A DNA stretch of 64,000 nt from contig VWND01000017.1 of the NCBI GenBank assembly GCA_009599575.1, positions 700,236-764,235 on the forward strand. The letters run 5' to 3'. Below, in pieces: positions 54,884 through 64,000 of the stretch (position 1 is its first letter; every line of letters begins with the position of its first letter). This stretch comes from Blumeriella jaapii (lineage: Eukaryota > Ascomycota > Leotiomycetes > Helotiales > Drepanopezizaceae). The notes below the pieces were generated by a model. That model ran no database searches, was not told the origin of the DNA, and worked only from the letters and a program-made list of their open reading frames with translations. The translations under genes were made by a program, and so were the position numbers.

Positions 54884-57649
54884 TTATTAATAATTTATTT
54901 TTTACGCTAGCGACGGCGTAAATTATTTCTTTTTTCGAATTTCTTACGGGTCATACCAAAATGATCGACCGGTCGTAAAAAAGTTTATTTCCGTATTTTG
55001 CGAAAAATAGCTTTTGTTCAACGATTTTCTTTTCAGCAAAGCTTTTCAGCTTTTGCTACTATATCTTAACCTTTTTTTTAATCAGCGAAAAAGCAGCCTT
55101 TTCCAAAAGCTTTTTTTTTTAAAAAACAATTCTTTCCCCGAGAAAAAAAAAACAAAAAAAAAAGCAAAGCGCTAATTATTTCGCCTGCCATTTTTTTTTT
55201 GCAGCTTAGCGCTAAAAGCGTTTAGTTGAAACTTTTGTAAAACCAACTGAAAAAAGCGTAAAAGCGTAAACGACAATTTCTGAAAACTATACGACTGCGA
55301 CAGATCTTTTAATTAAAGCGTTTAATAAAATTTATCGAACGTGCTTCTGCTAGTCGCGAATTTGCTGCTTTATTTTTTCGCAACGTTTTATTTTAATTAA
55401 CAAACGTTGCAAATTAATTTCCACGCTTTTCGCGAATTTTTTTTAAATCTTTTTATAACGGCCAAAACCTTAGCGCGCTTTTTAAACGTTATAATTCCTA
55501 TTTATTTGCTAATTTTCGACTAGCTCGTATAAAACGCGTTTCGAATTTTAAATTTAAATTAAATAATAATAAAAATTACAAAACACGCTATTAAAAAACT
55601 AAAATTTTCGATAATTTCGAATTTTATTACGATTATTTCGTTAGCGATCGATTTTGTAAAAATTATATTTTCGATCAGACCGAAAGCGTAATAAAAAAGT
55701 TTCTGACCTCGCGTATTTTAAACCGCTTCGATTTTATACTTTCCGAAAAATTAATAAAAAAAGTCGCCGATTTTCTGGCTAACTTTTTAAACGTTTAAAA
55801 AGCCGAAAACGAATTTAAAATGCTTGTAATAAATACGTATAACGATTTCTAGCGCTTTTACTTGCGATTTTCCATTTTCGCAGCGAACGCTTAAATACGA
55901 ACCGACAAACAGCTTCGAAACGTTTTTCGCGATAAAATACTAAAGCGTTTACGAAAAAAGCTTTATTTGAAATAAGCGCGTACAACGATTTTTAAAAATT
56001 AGCTTACCGCCGTCCGTTAAAAAAAACAAAATTAGTTGGCTAAACGAATTTTATACGCGAATCGCTTTTTAATTAAATTTATTATTTATTAAAATAGTAA
56101 ATCCTTAATCAAAGCGTACTATAAATTAAATCGTACGTACGAAAATCGTTCAAATGCTTTACAAGCTTTTTTTCAATCTTTTGTTTTTTTTTTTTTTCCA
56201 CGCCAAAACGCTCCTTCTGGCGTTTTTTTTTTTCGATCGGACCAACAGCAACGCTTGTTTTTTATTTCATATCAGAGAATTTAAAAAAGCCAATTTACGC
56301 GATTTTTTACGAGCCGATTTTCGATTTTATCCAAAAGTCTTTTTAAGCTGATAAATATAAACGAGGTCGAACCGGCCGAAAATTCGCTTTCTAATAATAA
56401 TAGTAAAAACGAAAACCTTTTTTCAAACGATTTTTAAAACGTATATAAAAAAATTAAAAGTTTTCCCGCCAGTCGAAAAAACGCTTAAGTCTAAGCAAAG
56501 CTTTTTTTTAAGCGTATTACGCGATATGCGTTATTTTAACGTTCGAAAGCTTTTTAATAGCGATTTATTAATAATTTCCGTTATATTTATCAAAAATATC
56601 TTTTCGTACAAAATGAAAGCGTTCGCCGATTTTAAAGCGAACGGTTATGCGTTAATCGATTCGGCGCTAATTAAATCTTTTTTTTTTTAAAACCTTTAAT
56701 TTAATTTTTCCCGGCTTTTTTTTTTATAAAAAAATATAATAAAACTCGTGGCTATTTAATTATATATTTTACGCTTTTTAATTTTATTATTAACAACCGA
56801 ATACAATCGTTTATTTTTTTTTTAATTACTAATTTCGAAAATTATAATATAATTCTAAAAAAAGCTTGGTTGGCCGAATATTAAATTTTATTAAATTGTA
56901 ATAAACGTAAGCTTTATTGGCCGAAGTTTTATTTTTTTACAGCTTTTTACGCTCGTTGTATTAAAATTTTTTATTTGCATTTTCGAAAAATTTAATTTCG
57001 CTATTAAAACGACGTTGTAAAACGTAACAAAAACCTTAATTAATTATAGCAGATTTACGACGCTGTGCGAAGCGCGAAAAAGTCGAATTTTATTCGCGGT
57101 GCTAATTTCGATAGCGACGCTAATAAAATAATACAAAAAATTACACTATCTTTTCAGGCTGACGATTCCTTTTTTATTATTTTTTTTTTTTTTTTCTTTT
57201 CGTCAAAACAGCTTTTTCGTTTTACGAAAAACAATTATATTAAAAACCGAAAAAAAGCTTTCGCCGCGATAGCCTTTCAGCTTAATATAATCGATAATTC
57301 AAATAAGCTATTTCCTGAATCTTTTAAACCAGTTCGAAAACGAATCCCTTAATTTACTGCTTACCTAATTTCCATCTGTCAAATTACTGCACACGCTTTT
57401 AAGTTAATTTTTAAAAAAAAAACAATTAAAGTGTTTTCAACTTTTCTATACGAAATCGATAAAATACTAAACGATTTTACGTATAACACTTTTTTTAAAA
57501 CCCAATTTTACAGTTTTTTCGAACGTTTTAAAACTAATAAAATATCGATTTCGACTTTTTTAATTAGCTTAGCAAAATTAACTTCGAATAAACTTTTTTT
57601 CGAATCTTTTTCTTCGGAATATAAAAACCTCGAATACGTATTTTCTAAA

Positions 57650-58270
57650 GCCGCCAATAACGAGCTAGCTTTTCACCGGCCTTACGATTATAAAATCGAG
57701 CTTATTATAAATAAAAAAAAGCTGAAATATACTTTTTTATATAAAATATCGATTTTAAAACTCGAAATTATTAAAATCTATTTGCAAAATAATTTTAACA
57801 AAAGTTTTATCGAATTTTTTACCGCTTTCGTTATTCCAATGCTTTTCGTTAAAAAACCCGACGGTTTATTACGTTTTTGTATCGATTATCGAGCTTTTAA
57901 TAACGTTATTCGTAAAAATCGCTACTTTTTTCTTTTTATCGATAAGACTTTTGCTCGTTTTTCGAAAGCGCGAATTTTTACGAAATTCGATATTCGTTAA
58001 ACTTTTTATAAAATTCGAATAAATCTCGTTAATAAAAAACTAATAACGTTTCGTACGCGTTACGGCGCTTATAAATATAAAATGCTACTTTTTGGTTTTA
58101 TTAATAAACCCGCAATTTATCAACGTTATATAAACGACGTTTTTTTCGATTATTTAAACGATTTTTATATTATATATTTAAATAACATTTTTATTTATTC
58201 GTTCGACTTTTTGAAACACGCTATATACGTTCGCAAAATGCTTCAAAAGCTCGTTAACGCTGAATTATAG
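57650..58270 (+). pseudogene. Reverse-transcriptase relic of element B
   Basis: Readable despite RIP: HRPYDYKIELI, then SFIEFFTAFVIPMLFVKKPD, GLLRFCIDYRAFNNVIRKNR, KARIFTKFDIR (interrupted by TAA at 57998), LLFGFINKPAIYQRYINDVF and IIYLNNIFIYS. In intact Ty3/gypsy enzymes the last would carry the YLDD-type catalytic pair; both Asp codons are changed to Asn here (GAC/GAT to AAT), as expected of RIP. Nonfunctional. Confidence 0.88.
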
Positions 58271-60217
58271 GCCGATATTCGAAAGTTTAAATTCAACGTT
58301 ATTCGGATCCGTTATTTAAGCTTTATTATTTCGATTAAAAGCTTAGAAATAAATTTAAAAAAAATCTTCGTAATCGCTTATTAAAAGCTTTTTACTATTA
58401 TAAAAAGTGTATAAAGCTTTTTTGGTTTTTATAATTTTTACCGACGTTTTATTCGAAATTACGATATAATTGCAAAACTTTTGGTTTATTTGACCAAAGC
58501 TAATATTTTTTATAATTTCATTTTTAAATGTTAGAAAAGTTTCGACCTTTTTATATTAGCTTTTATTATTATATTAATTCTATAATATTACAGGCAAAAC
58601 TTTTTTTGCATATTAAAAACTGACGTTTTCGACGGCGTAATAATTTTTATATTTTCGCAATTCTATAATAACGATTGGTTTTCAATCGTTTATTTTAGCA
58701 AAATTATAGCTTTCGCAAAGTTAAACTACGTCGTATACGACAAAAAAATGCTCGCAATCGTAAAATTTCTAGGCAATTTTCGTATTAAATTAATTAATTT
58801 AGTTTGTTAAATTAAAATAATTACTAATTATAAAACCTTGGAATATTTTATAATTTTCAATTTTTAAACGTTCGATAAGCACGCTAAGCCGAGCTTTTCG
58901 CCGACTACAACTTTTTTATTACGTACAAATTAAATAAACATAACCTTTTGGCTGACGTATTAATACGTCGTACGAACGAATTCGACCGCTAAAACTTTTT
59001 TAAACGCATTCAGCGCTTATAAATCCTTTTTCGAGTAAATCAGATTAATTATCGATTTTTAATTAAAAAACTTCGATTTTTTACGGCTTTCGAAACAGCT
59101 GTTTTTATCGTCGAAATAGCTGATTTTTTTTCCGTATTTCGTGTTGTTAATTAAATTCTTTACGCTAATCGTATAGCTAGCAGCCTGATGGCCTTTCGAA
59201 AAAAAATTGTACGAAACGCTACGAAAAAAAACGACGCTAATAACATTTCGTATATATTTAAACGCGATTTGCTATTATATTACGATCGCTTAATAATATC
59301 AGACGTCGATTATTTTCGTTTGGTTTTTATACGAAAAATATACGATTAAATTTCTATCGTTTATTTTAACGCTCGTAAAACTACGCAATTGCTTTCGAAT
59401 TAATATTATTAACGAGGTATAACAGCTTTCGTAAAATAATATTATCGCAATTGCTACGCTTATCGAAAAAGTTTTATTTTAAAAAATAAGCGCTCCGGCT
59501 TTTTTTAGTTTTTTTCTATTTTTAACCATTTTTAAAAGCACGTTATAATAGACTTTTACAGCTTTAATAAAAACAAACACGATTACGATAACGTATTCGT
59601 AATAATAAATCGCTTTTTCAAGCAGATTATTTCGATTTTTTGCTATAAAAATATCGACGTTCGAAACCTCGCCAAATTGTATATATTTTATATATATAAG
59701 TATTTTGGCTTTTTAAAAAATATTATTAACGATCGTAGCTTTTAATATTAATTTATTTTCTGGTTTGAATTAAATAAAATATTCGATACGCAATTAAAGT
59801 TTTCGACAGCCGCTTATTTTAAAACCGACGGTCAGACCGAAATTTATAACTAATATTTGCAAAAACGCTTTCGGCCTTTCGTAAATTTTTATTAAAACGA
59901 TTAAAGCGAATTTTTTTTAATAATAGATTTCGCCCAAATGGTTCTTTTTTACGAAAGTTTAAATAGCCTTTTATTTTTTAAAATTGTATACGATTATATT
60001 TTTTATATTAATTAAAACTGAAAGCTCGATATTTTTTTTTTTCTAATCTTTTATACAAACTAAACGCAAACGAAGCTCGTACGTACGCTCGCCGCTATTA
60101 CGACGCTTGAAACTTCGTTAAATCGCATTTTTAATAAGCTTACGACAAAATAAAAAAAATGCGAATAGATTTCGCCGCGCGATCGATTTTAATGTTAGCG
60201 ATTACGTATAGCTCGAT

Positions 60218-60720
60218 ATGCGTTTATTTCCGACTTTCCGGCTTTTCCGCAAGCTCGACAATTTTACAAACGGCCTTTTTAAAATTTTAACCAAAATTTT
60301 CGATAACGTTTTTAAACTAGACTTTTTTAATTTTATAAACGTACACCCAGTTTTTCACGCTAATCGACTGCGTAAAGCAGCTAACGACGCGTTTTCAAAT
60401 CAGATTAATTCAGCTTTTAAATTTATTAATATAATTGATAAGCTTAAATACGAAGTCGAAAAATTAATCGTTTGTCGAATACAGCGAAAAACTTTTTAGT
60501 ACAAAGCTTTTTGGATAGATTTAAATAAAAATCTTACGTGGTATTTCGCGTTTGATTTTATATACGCTTTTTGAAAATGCGCGATTTTCACTTGGCGCAT
60601 AAAAAGCTCTCCGGTTCTTTTGCAAAACTTATAAACTGGCTGAAGGCGTATTCCGAAGGTTTGGACTCGTACGATCATTTGGATAATAACGTACTAATAG
60701 ATAAAAGCTCGAAGACGCGC
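60218..60720 (+). pseudogene. Integrase C-terminus and chromodomain-like relic
   Basis: The frame at 60218-60499 contains RKLDNFTNGLFKILTKI and VHPVFHANRLRKA, the C-terminal integrase block (consensus RKL-R--GPF-I and HPVFH-S-L), then KYEVEKLIVCRIQR, which looks like the start of a chromodomain (YEVE-IL--R). After a TAG, related sequence continues to about 60720. This makes the element a chromovirus-type member. Confidence 0.75.
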
Positions 60721-60728
60721 TTTTTTCG

Positions 60729-60741
60729 GACGGGAGGGTAG
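60729..60741 (+). promoter_or_regulatory. Polypurine tract of element B
   Basis: GGACGGGAGGGTAG-like purine-rich sequence lies immediately before the 3' LTR start at 60742, the position of the plus-strand primer in LTR retrotransposons. Confidence 0.75.
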
Positions 60742-61001
60742 TATAACGATTTACTTTTCTGTAAGCTTTCCAGCAACTACGTATAACTGCAAGCTTTTTG
60801 GTCTTTTGGTAGGTCTCCCTATTAACTGTGGAAATTATTCATGTATATAAGGCTTTTTCCTTTTAGCAATCTCTGCCTTTTGCAGTTATTAATTCTAAAT
60901 AAATATCTTTGTTACAGAACCAAAGGCTCGTTTCTTATACCATGTGAATACGGCGACCAGTTGACTGATTTCCCAGCCCTCCGACTGATTAGATCGTCAC
61001 A
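60742..61001 (+). mobile_element. 3' LTR of element B
   Basis: 260 bp, starts TATAACGATTTAC (TG changed to TA by RIP) and ends GATCGTCACA. Its last 90 bp are the least mutated LTR sequence in the window and show the original terminal CA. Confidence 0.9.
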
Positions 61002-61726
61002 ATTTTCGATTTTATTTAAAAGCCTTTTCAGGCTGATAAATATAAACGAAATCAAACCGGCCGAAAATTCGCCTTTTAATAATAATAATAAAACGAAAAC
61101 CTTTTTCCAAACGATTTTCAAAACGTATACGAAAAAATTAAAAGTTTTTCCGCCAGTCGAAAAAACGCCCAAATTTAAGCAAAGCTTTTTTTTTAAACGT
61201 ATTACGCGATATACGTTATTTTAACGTTCGAAAGCTTTTTAATAGCGATTTATTAATAATTTCCGTTATATTTATTAAAAATGGCTTTTCGTATAAAATA
61301 AAAGCGCTCGCCGATTTTGGATCGAACGGTTATGCGTTAATCGATTCGGCGCTGATTAAATTCTTTTTTTTTTTAAAACTTTTGATTTAATTTTTCCCGG
61401 CTTTTTTTTTTATAAAAAAATATAATAAAACTCGTAGCTATTTAATTATATATTTTACGCTTTTCAATTTTATTATTAACAACCGAATACAATCGTTTAC
61501 TTTTTTTTTAATTACTAATCTCGGAAATTATAATATGATTCTAGGAAAAGCTTGGTTGGCCGAACACCAAATTCTATTAAACTGTAATAAACGCAAGTTT
61601 TATTAGCCGAAGTTTTATTTCCCTACAGCCTTTTACGCTCGTTATATTAAAATCTTTTATTTGCATCTTCGAAAAATTTAATTTCGCTATTAAAACGACG
61701 CTATAAAACGTAACAAAAATCTTAAT
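61002..61726 (+). mobile_element. Element A, right part after the nested insertion
   Basis: Begins with the target duplicate ATTTT and continues CGATTTTATTTAAAAGCC, colinear with element B from about 56322 to 57040. The similarity ends near 61726 (CTTAAT), where unrelated sequence begins, so the rest of element A, with its reverse transcriptase and 3' LTR, is missing. Confidence 0.85.
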
Positions 61727-64000
61727 ATAAAAGTAGGTAGGAAAACCAAACTGATACGGCCATATATCGATGGGTAAAATAGTCTAGGGAATCCCTAGAA
61801 AAAACTAGAAAAAGGAAAAAAAATAAAAATAAAGGTATGAATTGGGCTGCGTGCTTGTAGTATTATCTAAAAGAATGCTTTGCTTTTATACCTGTTGAAA
61901 ATAATCAATAGCAAAAATTTCGAAAAGGTTTATGCTTTAATCATAGCTAAAATTATTAATTTCTATTAATACAAAATATTACCGTTTTATATTCTGTTTT
62001 AAATAATATACGTAATCGTTTTTGATTACGACCAAAAAAAAACATAATTTTAATAAATACAATTTAATTTATTTTATATAATTTAAAAACCAATTAATCA
62101 AAAACCGAATTTTTTAATTTTATATTCCTTCGGTTTTTTAACCCGTTTTTAGCCTTTTTGCTATTGGCTTTTGCGAAAAAATAGCGTTTCGCTTATCGTT
62201 TAAATTATTTTGTTTATTTTGCTTTTTTAAAAAATGGCTCGATAAAATATTAATCGAAATATCGTTTTGTTTTACAAACGTTCTGATAGCCTTTTCGTCG
62301 ATAATATTATTAAATATCGCGGCGATAAAAGCTTTCTACGACTTTTCTTCGTAAATCATAGATTTCAGCTTTTGTACGTGGTTCTACGCTTTGTAAAAAG
62401 CGTTGAAAAGTTTTATATTAAAATCGTAGAAATAATCGATTAGTTTATCGTAATTAAAACCGATTAACGCTTTTGCTTCGCGTAAAACTAATAAGTCGGA
62501 TTACGGTTATTTACCGACGAATGCTTTTGAAAAAGCTCCGAAGCTTATAAAAAAAACTATTTTACGAAATAGTTCGGAAATAATCGTTTGCAATCGAAAC
62601 TACCGAAAATATTATAATTATTTTCGTCGCAAAATAAATAATATTAAATTGTTTATCGAAGCGTCGTTTTCGAAATGATTTTTGTATTTTTGCGCCGTAT
62701 AATTATTCGAATAAATTAGCATCGCGCCGTCGGTTTTTTAAATCCTGAATTTAACGAAAACTTTTTGCTTAATCGAAAAACTAATAAAAATTATTTTATT
62801 TTTTATTTCGTAGCTTTCGATTTCGTAATTCGATAAAATAGCTAAGGCTATTGTTTTAAACGCGCTAAAATACGAAAAAGCTGGGCCTTTCTAAATGGTT
62901 TTAATTAGTTTAGCGTCGTAATATAATTGCAAATAAGCTTCGATTATTTCCGAATTATATGCGAATACAAACAAAACGTAATAATCGAAAATAACGTCGG
63001 TAAAATTTTCAATTTTTTTTTTTTTTTAAAATCGGCGATATCGAATTTTAAAATTGTAATACGGTCGGGATCAGCGAAGCCTAAAGCGATCGAAACGTTA
63101 AAATAAGCCATAAAACAGCAATTTCCGGGGTTCCGAATAATCAAAACAGCGAAATAAAAGCCGGAATGTATTTTAAAAATTTGTTAAATAAAATTGTATA
63201 ATATATTAACGAAAAAAGCTGTAAGCGCTTTTTAGATTTTAATTAATCGGAAATAATATTTATATATAATTTTTTTTTTATAAAACGCAGTAATAGTTTA
63301 TTTTTTCCGTTGTGAAACCTTACGTAATTAACGAATTCGCAGCTTAATTTAAATAGGCTTTAAAATATACTTTCGGTCGAAAAGCTAGAAAAATCAGCTT
63401 TTGAAAATATTCGTTGCTTTTATTTTTTTTTTGTTTTAATCGAGTTTTATAATCGCGCTAAAAACCTTAAGGTCTGTTTTAAAATTCGCATAGCCCAAAT
63501 AAGTTTTAGCACGCGTTTTAATAATTTTCGTAATTTTTCGTCGAAATATAAATTAATTATTAAAATCAATTTCGAATACGTCGTAATCCGAATTTTTAAT
63601 AGCAGCGAATCGATTAATAAAGCCGATAATATCGATTTTTTTTGTAATTAAATCGCAGTACGCCGCGTAATAATATACGTAAAATAGCAAAACTTGCCGT
63701 TTTTTTTGGCGTTAATATTATTCGTAAAAACGAAATTAAAAAATCGGAGTTTTTTCAGCGAAAAAAAAACTCGAATAAAAACGGGTTATCGTTTTTAAGA
63801 ATCTTTTTTATTTATTTCGGCGTATTATATTTGCAATTTTCCGAAAAAAAATTTAATTTAGTTTTCGTTCGAAGCAAAAAAAAAAAAGCTAACGGATTTA
63901 TTTAATTTTTATATAAAATATCGAAATAAAACTTTTAAATCGTAACGTCGTCGAAAGCGAAAGTTTTAAATAAAATAATTTGATTTTATGCTTTTTATAT
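61727..64000. other. RIP-mutated repeat of unknown type
   Basis: AT-rich with the same TpA-rich, CpG-retaining pattern. The first 250 bp (to about 61980) look less mutated and include a near-palindrome CTAGGGAATCCCTAG at 61784-61798. From about 62100 the minus strand carries protein-like pieces: near 63144-62960 the string NCCFMAYFNVSIALGFADPD is followed by RITILKFDIADFKKKKK, and further down KTDGAMLIYSNNYTAQKY near 62730-62680. I cannot assign a family. It is probably a decayed transposon in opposite orientation that continues past the window. Confidence 0.6.

Larger units (their letters stand above)
54624..61001 (+). mobile_element. Element B: full-length Ty3/gypsy chromovirus, RIP-inactivated, nested in element A
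   Basis: 6,378 bp from TGTAACG to CGTCACA, with 260-bp LTRs at both ends and a 5-bp target duplication (ATTTT at 54619-54623 and 61002-61006). Internal order along the plus strand: gag-like region, reverse transcriptase (about 57650-58270), RNase H and integrase region (about 58300-60200), then a chromodomain-like end (about 60400-60720) and a polypurine tract next to the 3' LTR. RT before integrase defines Ty3/gypsy. CpA is strongly depleted in favour of TpA while CpG remains, the RIP signature; every gene has stop codons. Confidence 0.9.

Noticed and set aside
61750..61800. Sequence slightly reminiscent of a 5S rRNA start (ATACGGCCATATATCG)
   Set aside because: Similarity is limited to a dozen bases and the rest of a 5S gene is absent.
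1..64000. CRISPR arrays or operons
   Set aside because: The tandem repeats have no unique spacers of constant size, and the window is plainly eukaryotic.

Overview
The window is nuclear DNA of a filamentous ascomycete (Pezizomycotina). The basis is many short GT-AG introns (about 50-160 nt) with CTGAC/CTAAC-like branch points, fungus-restricted families (Pil1/Lsp1-type eisosome protein, RCR-type Congo red resistance protein, fibroin-3-related protein, fungal BTB protein, secreted fungal tyrosinase), and an AT-rich block of repeat-induced point mutation (RIP) at the right end. The class is probably Sordariomycetes or a relative, but that is a guess.

Layout. 0-0.7 kb: 3' portion of the splicing factor SF3b p14 gene (minus, runs off the left edge). 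1.6-2.1 kb: a pyrimidine-rich minisatellite of about 130 bp. 2.4-4.5 kb: acidic nuclear-type protein with three in-frame 61-residue repeats. 4.5-7.5 kb: no convincing gene. 7.6-8.5 kb: BTB protein. 9.8-10.7 kb: pyroglutamyl peptidase I. 11.0-11.7 and 12.6-13.0 kb: two small unknown genes. 13-15.4 kb: simple repeats. 15.5-18.3 kb: large DUF8004-type protein. 18.8-20.7 kb: GTAC-rich and TTCCC repeats. 21.0-22.3 kb: PilB-like eisosome BAR protein whose ATG is split by an intron. 23.5-23.8 kb: small basic protein. 25.9-27.6 kb: fibroin-3-related membrane protein. 28.7-29.4 kb: MYND-finger protein with a disrupted paralogue at 29.9-30.6 kb. 31.3-33.0 kb: Golgi-type O-fucosyltransferase-like enzyme. 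35.8-36.5 kb: RCR protein. 38.1-39.0 kb: Arl8 GTPase. 40.6-44.3 kb: RNA polymerase I second-largest subunit. 45.2-47.2 kb: secreted tyrosinase. 48.4-50.1 kb: SLC1-type dicarboxylate/amino-acid symporter. 51.3-52.8 kb: an intronless sulfotransferase-HAD fusion. 52.9-61.7 kb: a RIP-mutated Ty3/gypsy chromovirus with a second copy of the same family inserted in it (5-bp target duplication visible). 61.7-64.0 kb: further RIP-mutated sequence with an unidentified relic.

The genes are mostly unrelated housekeeping and accessory genes on both strands; I see no operon-like pathway. Themes that recur are plasma membrane and cell wall (PilB, RCR, fibroin-3-like) and single-base frame disruptions. Those in Pol I subunit 2 (two), the DUF8004 gene, the unknown gene at 12.6 kb and most of those in the fibroin-3-like gene have the polarity of a missing base, several at G or C runs. 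That pattern suggests residual consensus deletions in the assembly rather than dead genes, and all reading frames here should be read with this in mind. Intergenic DNA is unusually rich in GTACTGTAC/TACAGTA-type palindromic repeats and in poly-C/poly-G tracts of 19-23 bases.
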